Assembly (NCBI GenBank): GCA_946803715.1
Contig: CAMPET010000160.1
Location: 120,202 to 133,952, forward strand
DNA: 13,751 nt
Source of the DNA: Beroe ovata
Taxonomy: Eukaryota; Ctenophora; Nuda; Beroida; Beroidae
Direction: 5' to 3'
Below are positions 1 through 10,199 of this stretch, one piece after another. The translations under genes and the position numbers were made by a program. How positions within the stretch are numbered: the stretch's first letter is position 1; every line of letters starts with the position of its first letter. Below the pieces are notes generated by a model. The model worked only from the letters and a program-made list of their open reading frames with translations. It did no database searches and was not told the origin of the DNA.

Positions 1-57
1 CACACACACACACACACAAACTCACACACACACAGACACACAGACATACAGTCTACA
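1..57. repeat. CA microsatellite
   Basis: The window opens inside a (CA)n tract with interruptions (ctca, caga, cata). It probably continues to the left of the window. No gene is associated with it. Confidence 0.95.
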
Positions 58-365
58 GGCAAAGACACACACGCGTTTATTTTCCTTGACAAACGAGAAT
101 AAACAAACCACAACCAATCTTCACCATTATGCTCGAAGGAACGAAAAGGAACTACGATCAAAGCATTGTTTGTTCAATGAATTTGTAAAGCTTATCAAGA
201 CACTATAAAACTGTTCTGAGAATAGGACTACTGTGCAATGCGAAGATTCTCAGTATTGGCAGTTTGGATCTCAGGAAATTTAGTCACCCCTATCTACAGA
301 GAATCGGAGAGCGAGTTTGAATGACTTGGCGGTAGTCTATGTATAGCTATGAAGTGAAATTCTTC

Positions 366-432
366 ACACACACACACTCACACACACACATACACACACA
401 CACACACTCACACACTCACACTCACACACACA
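366..432. repeat. Interrupted CA microsatellite
   Basis: Nearly pure (CA)n of about 65 bp with occasional CT or TA steps. An open frame reading His-Thr-His-Thr through it is a by-product of the repeat. A purine-rich GA/GGA stretch follows directly (about 470-625). Confidence 0.95.
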
Positions 433-1287
433 AATTGAGAAGTGATGAGCTGTCGAGAGTTAACAGCTGCTGGAGAGAGAGAGCGGAAGTCACGACCGCG
501 ACACGAGACGAGGAAGGAATGGGGTGGAAGAGGAAAAGAGAGGGAGTTGGGGAGGTCAGACGAAAAGGAGAGGAGTTGAAAAAGAGGTGCAGGAAAAATT
601 CAGACAGAGAGTGGGCGAGGGGAGAATGAGTGACAGTTAGCTTGACAAGCACTTTCATGTACACTATGATTCCTTGAATCAGGACTGAATTGCACGCTTT
701 AATTGATAATTCTACGTATAATAATGCCCGAGTCAACAAGTAGTGTCAAGAGACGTGTCAATGAAATGGTGTTGGACAATTCACGACGAGTGGTGTCTGC
801 GTATTGAGAAATTGGTGTCACTCACAAGATGAGTGAGCTACGACGCTCTACTAATTCTATCTATATCCATGCCTCCTGTTATAAAGGAATCCACTCTAAT
901 TCTCCTAAATGTTGCTATTTTTGTCCCCTAAAAGCGCTCGAGTAGTTCAAATGAAAATTCATGGCATGACCCACGGCGCGAATCTATTTAGGGACAACTA
1001 TTGCATTATTTCTGATTCCCAATGTTCTTGCGAAGGTCACGAACAAGTTAACAAGTATAATTGGGTGTTGTACGAACAGGTTGTGGTTACTGAACAAGTT
1101 ATTTCAAGCTGAGATCGGGCGATATTCGATCAAGGGGAATGAAAACACAAAATCCGGGTGGTGTTATGACGCAGTTATTGATGTCACTAGAGTCCGTGTG
1201 TATGGAAATGTTAGTGTGTTTGTCAGTTTGCGTGTTTGTACTTCCTAGTCGTATATTTCAGACACATGATCTCTGATATTGATTTAA

Positions 1288-1429
1288 TGACGTCATCAAC
1301 GACGCAATAAGACACGAATCATATACCGAATAGCGTCATATTCAAATCACAACTCTGACGTCATATTGAATATATCACAACTGTGACGTGAATTTCAGGG
1401 TTGTATGCCGATAAGCAGTGGTGACGTCA
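1288..1429. promoter_or_regulatory. Cluster of three perfect CRE palindromes
   Basis: The 8-bp palindrome TGACGTCA occurs at 1288-1295, 1356-1363 and 1422-1429, with a near match TGACGTGA at 1384-1391. The whole window shows only one further perfect copy (7510-7517, in an intron). TGACGTCA is the established binding site of CREB/ATF bZIP factors. That it regulates the gene about 830 bp downstream is inference. The middle part is a local duplication (1334-1386), which explains part of the clustering. Confidence 0.5.
1334..1386. repeat. Two-unit imperfect tandem repeat carrying CRE sites
   Basis: Units 1334-1358 and 1359-1386 both begin CGTCATATT, continue into ATCACAACT and end TGA. The second unit has a few extra bases in the middle (GAATAT). 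The duplication places ACGT motifs at each junction. Confidence 0.75.
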
Positions 1430-2100
1430 CGAGCAGTGAGGAAAAGGAGCAGGGAAACCGGTGAGTTGAGTCATGATTCCCATCAAAAGTGCATCACTTC
1501 TCATTATGTGACCTCATCACATGACAGTACATGTGACAGGAAGAGTTTCTTATCTATAATCTAGATCATGAGATACAACCTCAAGAACAGATTTCGTAAC
1601 GAGTGCTTGTTTTGATCACCATAGTCACTCTATGATGCTCAATTTTCACTCCCTCTCACACTTATGATACTTTTACTTTTGGGCCTCACCATGTCTCGCT
1701 CAGTAAGGAGGTGTGTTTATACTTTCCATTTTCCCTTACTTAGGTTACAGAATGAACATCTGCTGAGGAACATATTATGCTAGTCATGCGATAAGAATGC
1801 AACTCACATATCCTGAATTTGTCTGATTTCTGTATTTGTCGAATCACTTCATCACGGTAGTTTTATAGACTGGTTTTTCGTCCTCCCCACCATATTCTAT
1901 CCATATTCCAGTGTACTATTATTTTTCGAGTGTCATATTACTAAGATAAGTAGAGAAGACGAGAACACACGTTTTGTGTTGATACAGCAAGACTTCTCTC
2001 TTCTGTTTTTCTTGTTCATTCTTTTTTCCGGTATCTAATCAGACTTCAGACACACTGTTATCTTCAAAACACGGATAACACAGATATTCGACAATTTCAT

Positions 2101-2193
2101 CACCGCTAACTCAACACATCGCTAACTCAATTCACTGCTAACTCATTTTACCGCTTACTCAATTCACCGCTAGCTCATTTCACCGCTAACTCA
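2101..2193. repeat. Six-copy 16-bp tandem repeat
   Basis: Units start at 2101, 2117, 2133, 2149, 2165 and 2181 (the last partial), with consensus CACCGCTAACTCAATT. Differences are single bases (for example CATCGC, CACTGC, CCGCTTAC, GCTAGC), and the periodicity is exact without indels. The array ends about 60 bp before the probable start codon of the PP2C-like gene, so it lies in the proximal promoter or 5' UTR. Confidence 0.9.
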
Positions 2194-2218
2194 CCGTTAC
2201 TTTCCCAGCTCAACTACA

Positions 2219-2245
2219 ATGGTGAAGGAGGCGAGGAGATGGTGA
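2219..2245 (+). promoter_or_regulatory. Short upstream ORF before the PP2C-like start
   Basis: An ATG in the context ACAATGG (A at -3, G at +4) opens an 8-codon frame that stops with TGA at 2243-2245, 10 bp before the main ATG. The main ATG at 2256 has T at -3, a weaker context. If both lie on the mature mRNA, the uORF would be expected to reduce translation of the main frame. The 5' end of the transcript is not visible, and an acceptor-like TTTCCCAG just upstream (ending about 2208) suggests that a 5' UTR intron may end here. Confidence 0.4.
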
Positions 2246-2255
2246 TATCAACTTG

Positions 2256-4998
2256 ATGGAAAACCTCAAGCAGATCATATACAAAACTATCGTGAGTATA
2301 CAAGTTACCCAAATTAGAAAGTTTAGACACCAGATTTGTCTGAGTGAGCACATGGCTTACAAAATGATGTATGAATCCTCGTGTTTCCCAGGGAAGATCA
2401 CTACCATGTAGGGAAGCTATCGCGGAGAAGAATCACGAAGATCTGCCGACTCTAGAACGTGAGTCCCCCCCCATTTGTCTGCGATTCTATAGACACCCTG
2501 TGATTAATGATCCTTCCTGCTGCAGACAATAGACATCTCACATGAGCAATCTTCTCAGTTGTAGTACCGAATGGGGAGATTCAGATGCGACACATTGCCC
2601 CGTACGATGAGGATATGAAGCTTCAACTCACAAAATACTTCCCGCCTCGTGAGTAGCGACCAATAGGATATAGAGAGAGAGGAGTGCAGTCACGTGATCA
2701 TGTGACCAATAGGAGGAGAGGAGGGCAGTCATGTGATCACTTGACCAATAGGAATAGAGAGGAGTGCGGTCACGTGATCATTTCACAGCATGGAGTTGCT
2801 TAACTCGCTATTTCTACAGGGTTAAAAGTCAAGAATCTGGCTGTTGGCCAGCGTCCTCGCTCACTCAGGTAACATACTATGTAACTATAGTGTCCGGTCG
2901 CTATGACAACCACACTGGTCGCTATGACGACCACACATTACCCTGTGGTCAACCCTTGACAACCCCCACAGTTTCCACCCTGGTTGTCACGACCCAGCCA
3001 TGTGGAATGCCACTGATGGAGAGATGGGGTACGCCATGTCCATATCACTGTATGAGGAGGATATGGCCAGGGCGGGGCACACCGTGGGCGACCCCATCGC
3101 TGATTGTGCTGCAGTGGTGTGCTCCCGTAACACTGTGATCATGGTGTGTGCGGATGGGTGTGGCTGGGGAGAAGCCCCCACCGCGGCAGCCAGGACTGCC
3201 GTACTGTCCGCACTGTCATATCTAACAGACAGCTTGTTTTGTGCGGATGTACCGACCAAGTCAGCGGACGTGTTCTGCTTCCTGGCTGAGGCAGTGGACA
3301 CTGTACAGCGTGACTTGATACGGGCCGGGGGTAAGGGGATGACCACGTTGTGTGCAACAGTCATTGTGCCCCTGATCTACTCTACTCCACCAGGTTAAAC
3401 AGAGACTTCTCACTCCTCTGAGATTGGAGTCCAATCATTGGCTGATTGAGTATCATCTCAGCTCCCCTTTTCCCGCTCATTATTCTCACTCAGTCTCAAT
3501 CTCCTACAACCCCCGTGTTCAGATAAACAGTGGGTGGTGTGTAATGTGAGAGTGGGGGACACGGCCACCTACAGATACTGCAAAACATCAAACCATCTCA
3601 GCGTTCTCTCTCACAAGTATGTGTACCAGTTCTGGTGTCGTCAAAAACATCACTTACTACGGCTAACACCACTGAGCTGACACAACTGTAATTATTTTCA
3701 GTATCGATTCTTTGACCCGGGATATGCGTGATTGTGGTGGGTGTCTGGGACCGGTTGTTGGCGCCAAGCCAGACCTCGAGAATCTTCTCTACTCACTCTC
3801 AATCGTGAGTCCATGAGGTGTCATGATATTCAGGTGTCACTGCTGATAACCGGCGTCATCCTCCATGTTATCATTGGTGTCAATGTGTTGACAGGTGGAC
3901 AACAATTCGACTGTGTTCTTGGCAACAGACGGGGTGGGGGACAACTTCAACCCTTACGTCACTCGACAACTATCAGGTATCCAGTTCCTCCGCTGCTACT
4001 GAGTTCCTACGCTTGCAATCCTTGACACCAATGTGTCAACCCCAACTCTCTCTCTCAGTGAAGGACTCGCTGGTTAAGTGCTCAGACTTCAACCTCGACA
4101 ACCTCGTTCACAAGGTTTACTGTAGCTGTTGCAATGGAGCAGATACTTTGTGTGATCTCAATGAGGGACCCAGACACAAGTTAGTCCTTTGTTAAAATTG
4201 GTCCACGTCGCGGGCATCGTGTCACTGACAGTATTAAATCACGTGTTCGGGTGTGCACAGGCCCACACGTACACATTTTACTCTCAGTTTATCAATAACT
4301 CGTTATAGATTACGGTACGAGTTATGATTTGCTCCTGACTCTGCAGGGACCTCGTGATATCGATATCGGATCTATCCACGCACAACGCGCACTGCACGTG
4401 CAACATGGAGAACGTGGAGACACTCTGTCCGACCCTGGTCCACATCCTCTCCCTCAAGTACTTCCAGCAGACTATCAAATCGTACTACCAGGACTCGAGT
4501 ATCACAGTCAAGGACTTTGTCATCTCTATCTGCAGGATGCTCGGTAAGATTTCATCGCGACAATTATTCGCTTAATCTCGGTATCACAACTCGGTGTGAC
4601 CAGCTGTACCACCCATTCCTGCAGTCCAGTCCACAGATAAGAAGCGCACAGCAATGTGCCGGTTTAAGAAGCGGCTAAGTACGCTAGACAGCGACGAGGC
4701 GAAGCAACTTTCCCACTATCACCGGAAGTATGTTAAAACCCTGCCCGGTAAGCTGGACCACGCCAGTTTAGTGGCGGTTAATCTGGCTAGGATGGCGGAT
4801 GCCGCCACGGTGGTCAGGACCGGCAGTCCCAGATCCCCCCGATCTGTGCTCTCTGGTATTTCTCCAGTTTTCTCCAGGGCGGGAAGACGATCGGACTTCG
4901 GTCTGAGGCCGAGATTCTCGCGGCAATCTCCTTCCTCAGATCCCATCGTACGGAATGTTGACACTGACAGTGAGTTCAGTTGGCTGGCAGATGCTTGA
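2256..4998 (+). CDS. Divergent PP2C-like (PPM-type) phosphatase-domain protein, 11 exons
   Basis: Rebuilt exons: 2256-2291, 2392-2458, 2559-2648, 2820-2868, 2972-3393, 3523-3616, 3702-3804, 3895-3976, 4059-4179, 4347-4543, 4625-4998. All introns are GT-AG, every phase agrees, and the total is 1635 nt (544 aa). PP2C landmarks in order are VCADGCGWGE at about 139-148 (equivalent of the metal-site ADGHGG), GMTTLCAT at 203-210 (the G-T/S-T motif), VRVGDTATY at 230-238 (the VGDS motif), ATDGVGDN at 297-304 (the SDGLWD motif), and HKDLVISIS at 354-362, where a family DN motif is expected. The domain therefore spans about residues 120-365. The ~180-residue C-terminal tail is basic and Ser/Arg-rich with no recognised domain. 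From memory it resembles the invertebrate PP2C-like proteins typified by Drosophila CG9801. Activity is uncertain because the first metal motif is altered. The start at 2256 is the first in-frame ATG after a TGA. No signal peptide or membrane segment is seen, so it is probably cytosolic. Confidence 0.88.
2658..2783. repeat. Three-unit intronic repeat with CCAAT and CACGTG motifs
   Basis: This lies in intron 3 of the PP2C-like gene. Units 2658-2703, 2704-2742 and 2743-2783 each begin GACCAATAGGA, pass through a GAG-rich spacer, and end CAGTCACGTGATCA or a variant (CATGTG in the second, GCGGTCACGTG in the third). Each unit pairs a CCAAT box (2660, 2706, 2745) with an E-box about 25-30 bp downstream (2691, 2730, 2771). 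The same two motifs dominate 8674-8986. Confidence 0.9.
2896..2937. repeat. Two-copy 21-bp repeat in intron 4
   Basis: GGTCGCTATGACAACCACAC and GGTCGCTATGACGACCACAC lie head to tail between exons 4 and 5 of the PP2C-like gene. They differ at one core base. No function is apparent. Confidence 0.8.
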
Positions 4999-5053
4999 CA
5001 ATGACATGTCGCTTGACATGTTGCTTGACATGTTGCTTGACAATGACATGTCG
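4991..5053. repeat. 12-bp tandem repeat overlapping the PP2C-like stop codon
   Basis: The unit TTGCTTGACATG is iterated between two copies of TGCTTGACAATGACATGTC (4992-5010 and 5035-5053). The stop codon TGA at 4996-4998 sits inside the first unit. The embedded GACATGTC is itself palindromic. Length variation here would mainly affect the 3' UTR, but the +1 frame stays open through the array to 5162. Confidence 0.85.
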
Positions 5054-5385
5054 GACTTTGAGTGCCAGTTAACTGAACCAATACCAGTAAATGTAATAAC
5101 AAAATCGTTATTCGATAACGTGACCCGCCGTGAAACGAGGGACCAGACCCTGTCGGTGTCATGAGGTGTCACTGACATGAACTGCACTTTGAGGCTCACA
5201 CTTTACAGTGTCACTGTCAGTTTGGGTCGCCGTCGAGAGAACATAATCATATTGACGCACTCGGCACTGACCAATGTGCAGCGTGCATGGATTCGGTGAT
5301 GATCTGGAGTATGCCATTGCCAAATTGTTCAACTTCATCATCATGTCATTGTCATTCACATTGTGATCTTTCGTGTACTGCTAGC
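4999..5385. other. 3' UTR and intergenic region after the PP2C-like gene
   Basis: After the 12-bp repeat the sequence shows no further exon. I find no AATAAA or ATTAAA hexamer between the stop codon and 5385, so the polyadenylation site is either non-canonical or lies inside the inverted-repeat island that begins at 5386. Short ATC/ATG-rich runs (5335-5360) are unremarkable. Confidence 0.5.
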
Positions 5386-5597
5386 CTTGTCAATGTCAGA
5401 TTTTATCTGACCTCTGTTTCTCGTGCGCGTGCGCGCTCCGCGCACGAGAAATGTTCCCGCGCTGCGTGACCCAAATACTCCGCGCGCGCTGCGCGTCTCC
5501 GCGTCTTCTACGACTTTTCAGTTCACTGAGTAGAACAGGGGCGCGCAACGTGTGCACAACGAGAAACAGAGGTCAGATAAAATCTGACACAGACAAG
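5386..5597. mobile_element. MITE-like element with 39-bp terminal inverted repeats
   Basis: 5395-5424 and 5559-5588 are perfect 30-bp inverted repeats. They extend outward by nine bases (5386-5394 against 5589-5597) with two mismatches. The outer part of each arm is a palindrome, GTCAGATTTTATCTGAC at 5395-5411 and its complement at 5572-5588, so each end can fold alone. A second perfect hairpin, TCTCGTGCGCG / CGCGCACGAGA, lies at 5420-5449. The element is about 212 bp with no coding capacity, typical of a non-autonomous DNA transposon. I see no clear target-site duplication, so the superfamily cannot be assigned. Confidence 0.7.
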
Positions 5598-5698
5598 CGC
5601 GCGCGCGTGCCTTCATCGAAGGCCGAAACGAATGACGAAATTCTCGACAGGCTTTATCATCGATCGACAAGCCGAAGCGATGAAGGCGCGCGCGCGCG
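5598..5698. repeat. GC-rich inverted repeat next to the MITE-like element
   Basis: The arms at 5598-5618 and 5678-5698 (GCGCGCG...GCCTTCATCG against CGATGAAGGCGCGCG...) pair with one mismatch around a ~59-bp loop. A third, unpaired copy of the transposon-end palindrome (GTCAGATAAAATCTGA) follows at 5730-5745. The two structures could be one larger composite or nested element spanning 5386-5745. Confidence 0.65.
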
Positions 5699-5745
5699 CG
5701 AGAAACATGAGATTGAACAATGAACAGACGTCAGATAAAATCTGA

Positions 5746-6060
5746 TAACAGTCGGCAAGGTCAGTCGTTGCATTGGCAAGGTCATCCGCGACGCTATTGT
5801 CGTTATGCCGGCGCGCCGCGCGGGCGCGGATGTTATCAGCTCAATCTGTTCAGCTGTTCTGTCCACTGTTTTTTGCGGGCAGACAAGGATTAAGGAGCAA
5901 AGGACAGATTTTGTCGGGCGATGCCAGACCGCTGATCCAACTAGCCGCGAAGCAGCCAAACAGGCGCGCGCGAGAAACGCGGATGCAAGGTGGGTGCTAC
6001 GCGCGGCGTATTGCAGTGTATTTATTTACTTCTAGCTGTTTGACGCGCACAAATTGAGTC
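5746..6060. other. CpG-dense segment upstream of the SMURF-like gene
   Basis: This is rich in GCGC/CGCG words (for example CCGGCGCGCCGCGCGGGCGC near 5808-5827) and contains GCGCGCGCGAGAAAC at 5964-5977. That word is also found at about 5692-5706, and in complement at about 5416-5429, linking this segment to the inverted-repeat island. Several frames stay open because of composition, but none shows a recognisable domain. It may be transposon-derived or a CpG-rich promoter. AT-rich sequence without features follows to 6567. Confidence 0.45.
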
Positions 6061-6567
6061 GGCTCCAACGTGACCTGCCGCGTACATAGCAAATAAATTC
6101 ACGCTTAAATTTAAATGCATCCGTATTTCGTATTTCCATTTGACTATGATTCGGCACAAGTGACAAATTCTATTACATGAATACATGATCCCATTATTAA
6201 TGCAGGCATATTTACTGTAGGCATATTATTTGCAGGCAAATTTACATGAGCAGGAATTAGACCAATATTGAATTTGATTAGTTTTGTATTTTCCAATCAA
6301 TTTAACTGAGTAGTATTTATTCCATTACAATTGTGGCATCTCAATCTGTCTCATTCGAGACAATACAGGTCATTTCTCACTATGTGCAACTAAAAATGTG
6401 CCTCCATATTTTTGTTACATTTTCATTTCTTTAAATCGGTTATAACAGAGATCATAGAGAAAGTGGAATTCCTTGCTCCTGAATAATTTCTGATCATAGC
6501 TTTGTTTTAACACTAATCTTCATTCATAGCATAATGAATTAGATAAGTCAGGATATGTTGAAACCAG

Positions 6568-8088
<1,521 letters not shown>

Positions 8089-8118
8089 CACATTATCAGT
8101 CACTTGGTGTTCTCAATT

Positions 8119-8124
8119 AATAAA
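8119..8124 (+). terminator. Polyadenylation signal AATAAA
   Basis: A canonical AATAAA hexamer begins 31 bp after the stop codon of the SMURF-like gene, followed at about 8150-8160 by GT-rich sequence (GTTGTGTGAC) suitable as a downstream element. Its position supports the view that transcription of the short C2-WW gene really ends here. Confidence 0.65.
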
Positions 8125-8163
8125 CCTCTTTAGGGAGAACACGTACTAGTTGTGTGACAGTGT

Positions 8164-8238
8164 CACGTGACCACACACACATATACACGTGGGTATAGCT
8201 TGTTCGCAAGGTTACCAACTTATGTTGCCCCTAGCAAC
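8164..8238. promoter_or_regulatory. Two CACGTG E-boxes and an X-box-like palindrome
   Basis: CACGTG occurs at 8164-8169 (within TGTCACGTGACCA) and 8186-8191. GTTGCCCCTAGCAAC at 8224-8238 is an X-box-like inverted repeat with a 3-base spacer. All lie just downstream of the SMURF-like gene, so they may belong to a regulatory region rather than its 3' UTR. Confidence 0.35.
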
Positions 8239-8673
8239 CATACGCAGGATGATGAAGGTTGAACATCACTCCTCATCACTCATCACGATCTTATTGATGT
8301 TTTTCCTAGCACAACTTACCATCACAGAGAGTGCTTGTTATGTTATGTAACTGCACTGTTTTTTCTCAACTGAAGGAGAAGCTGGTTTAATTGTGTTTAA
8401 ATTCCATATTTTGGATCCATTCCAAATTCAAGACAGTGCTGTTATTCTGCTATTTGACAATATTGTACATAGTCATTCAGCTGTTTGTAATGATTTCATT
8501 GATCCATGTAACGCACAAACAAACACGCACACTCAACTCTGACATAAAGTGGAATGCGCATAAAATACACACAGAAACACCGTGGAAATACAGTAATTAT
8601 CAAATAGAGCTACAATTAAGAGTCCGCTCTCTCTCGCTGCCAATGATAACGGACCCTTATCACTGCTTGCTAC

Positions 8674-8986
8674 CACGTGACCGCCACAACCAATCACAAT
8701 CGTGGGTTTGTGCCACGTGGGGAGGAAGCGAGCCAATCAGAGATCGAGGCTCAAGCCACGTGACCAATGAGTAGCGATTTCGTCCAATGGGGGGACACCC
8801 TTGAAAATGATTCCTATTTATTGTAGAGTGGGCTTCAACTGAAAACAAATATTGTTACAGATTTTAGTGCAACCTTGGAAATCACCTAAATGTATACGCC
8901 AATGGAGATTGAGACGTATTGTCACGGGCCGTGAGATGGACCAATGAGATTCAGTTATCTCGTCACGTGACATAGTATCAGCCAAT
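8674..8986. promoter_or_regulatory. Dense CACGTG E-box and CCAAT-box cluster
   Basis: Four CACGTG sites (8674, 8714, 8757, 8964) alternate with seven CCAAT boxes, all on the + strand (8690, 8733, 8764, 8784, 8899, 8941, 8982). At 8757-8768 they abut as CACGTGACCAAT. CCAAT is the known NF-Y site and CACGTG is bound by USF/MITF/MYC-type bHLH-zip factors, which often co-occur in promoters. No downstream exon was found, so the target is unknown. It may be a promoter for a gene outside the window, an enhancer, or an array of repeat-derived motifs. Confidence 0.55.
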
Positions 8987-9484
8987 GGGAACGTTGCTTG
9001 TCTGCTGTTTGGTTAAAAGCATTAACCCGAGATTATGTTTTACTAAATTGACGAGGAATGTGTGTGTATATCTGTATTTATTACGTTGTAATATGAGGCA
9101 TGCACACAGTGTATCATTTTAGCGAGTGAGAGTATGTAAATCGCTACGGGACATTGCCTGCGTGTTTGTTTGTATAACATGTCTGTGTCTGTATGTTTGA
9201 ATGAATTATACTAATCATATGATAAACAGTACGCGTCCTAATTCCCTATCATGTCGCTCGCGAGCCCCTGTGATATGTATACAAATGTCTGACAAGATCA
9301 AACCCTCAGGCTTGCCCCTAACCCCTCTACACACATAGACTAATCATGAACAAAGTTCACATGAACATATATATAGACTGGTGTTTGGCTGCTGGCGCTA
9401 CTAGCACAGCTAGGACAATCAAATACCGGCAGAAATATGTCTGGAGGCTGAGTAGATTCCTTGTTGAGGGGCATAACAACTCTT
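8987..9484. other. Non-coding stretch, no gene seen
   Basis: AT-rich sequence with scattered TGTGTGT runs. No phased exon, RNA gene or clear repeat was identified. Open frames here are short and lack family similarity. Confidence 0.5.
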
Positions 9485-9552
9485 GCAAACACACACACTC
9501 ACACACAGACAAACACACACGCACACACACATACACACACATACACACATCG
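9485..9552. repeat. Interrupted CA microsatellite
   Basis: (CA)n with CTCA, CAGA, CGCA and CATA interruptions, about 68 bp. The open frames crossing it in both strands are repeat artefacts. Confidence 0.95.
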
Positions 9553-10079
9553 AGTACTGGAGTAGTTGTGGAATGATGACAATCTGATGACAGTGGTTGC
9601 ACTTATTGCCACTTATAGTCAGGAATGTTGGCTGCTACACACGCGCGCAGCACTGGAGCTATAGAATGTATAGAGAAACAGTTACTCAAATATTTTGTAC
9701 AAAACGAATCTAGAATTCAAGTGTGCTACTTCCTCCACTCGTCTACAGGCTGAAATGGCTGCCCTGTCATCTCTAGAGTGGTATGAAACGGATGCTCCTT
9801 CATAAAACACCCCGCATATATTCCCGCAGGAATTCCCACACTGCTGTCACACCCTGCCTGCTTCTTCACAAGCGTTCACTTTTCACAACCCTGTCATCTG
9901 CTTTACCCCCTTGTTACTCACACTTTCACACATTCCGACACACATTCTGGTAAATCACGCCATCACGCATTCCTGAGTGGTATGGGATAGCTTTACCGAG
10001 AAATTCCTCTAACCAAGATTTATTTGTCAAAGACCGCATCCTCCAGCCAGGGTATATTCCTGTGGATAATGGGAGTCAA
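9553..10079. other. Non-coding stretch with a weak repeated word
   Basis: GAGTGGTATG occurs at about 9777 and 9975, each followed by different sequence. Minus-strand frames around these words read short peptides ending in a similar Tyr-His-Ser motif, but without splice support or a recognised family. Nothing firm can be annotated. Confidence 0.4.
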
Positions 10080-10199
10080 AGTGTTTGTGTGTGTGTATGT
10101 GTGAGTGTGTGTGTGTGCGTGTGTGTGCGTGTGTGTGNNNNTGTGTGTGTGTCGGTGTGTGTCTGTGTCTGTGTGTGTGTCTGTGTGTGTCTGTGTGTC
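10080..10199. repeat. TG microsatellite containing an assembly gap
   Basis: (TG)n with TA, CG, CT and GG interruptions runs across an N run at 10138-10141. The true length is therefore unknown. It leads straight into the first copy of the 226-bp duplication. Confidence 0.95.

Larger units (their letters stand above)
433..2100. other. Non-coding region upstream of the PP2C-like gene
   Basis: I see no exon with convincing protein similarity or phased splice sites here. About 470-625 is strongly purine-rich on the + strand (GAGAGA, GGAAGAGG), which keeps frames open by composition alone. About 1020-1110 has several AACAAGTT-like words. About 1180-1430 is rich in ACGT-core motifs and is described separately. 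A distal promoter of the gene starting near 2256, or a 5' UTR exon, could lie here, but no TATA or initiator signal is clear enough to call. Confidence 0.5.

Noticed and set aside
422-739. Minus-strand open frame of about 100 codons upstream
   Set aside because: It lies over the GA-rich and CA-repeat sequence, has low-complexity Ser/Pro/Leu content and no domain. It is a compositional artefact.
4719-5162. Minus-strand frame with a Cys-Gln-Ala-Thr repeat
   Set aside because: It is the complement of the last PP2C-like exon and the 12-bp repeat. The + strand exon has phase and family support.
5657-6057. Overlapping open frames on both strands in the GC-rich island
   Set aside because: High CpG content lowers stop frequency. 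The peptides are Arg/Ala-rich, lack a recognisable domain and overlap inverted repeats.
8391-8774. 127-codon + strand open frame after the SMURF-like gene
   Set aside because: It shows no family similarity, spans AT-rich sequence into the E-box/CCAAT cluster, and has no splice or conservation support.
9940-10020. Minus-strand peptide with Trp-Leu-Glu-Glu and Tyr-His-Ser motifs, with a weak echo near 9770
   Set aside because: It is too short, with no clear splice sites and no recognised family. The similarity of the two places rests on a 10-bp word.
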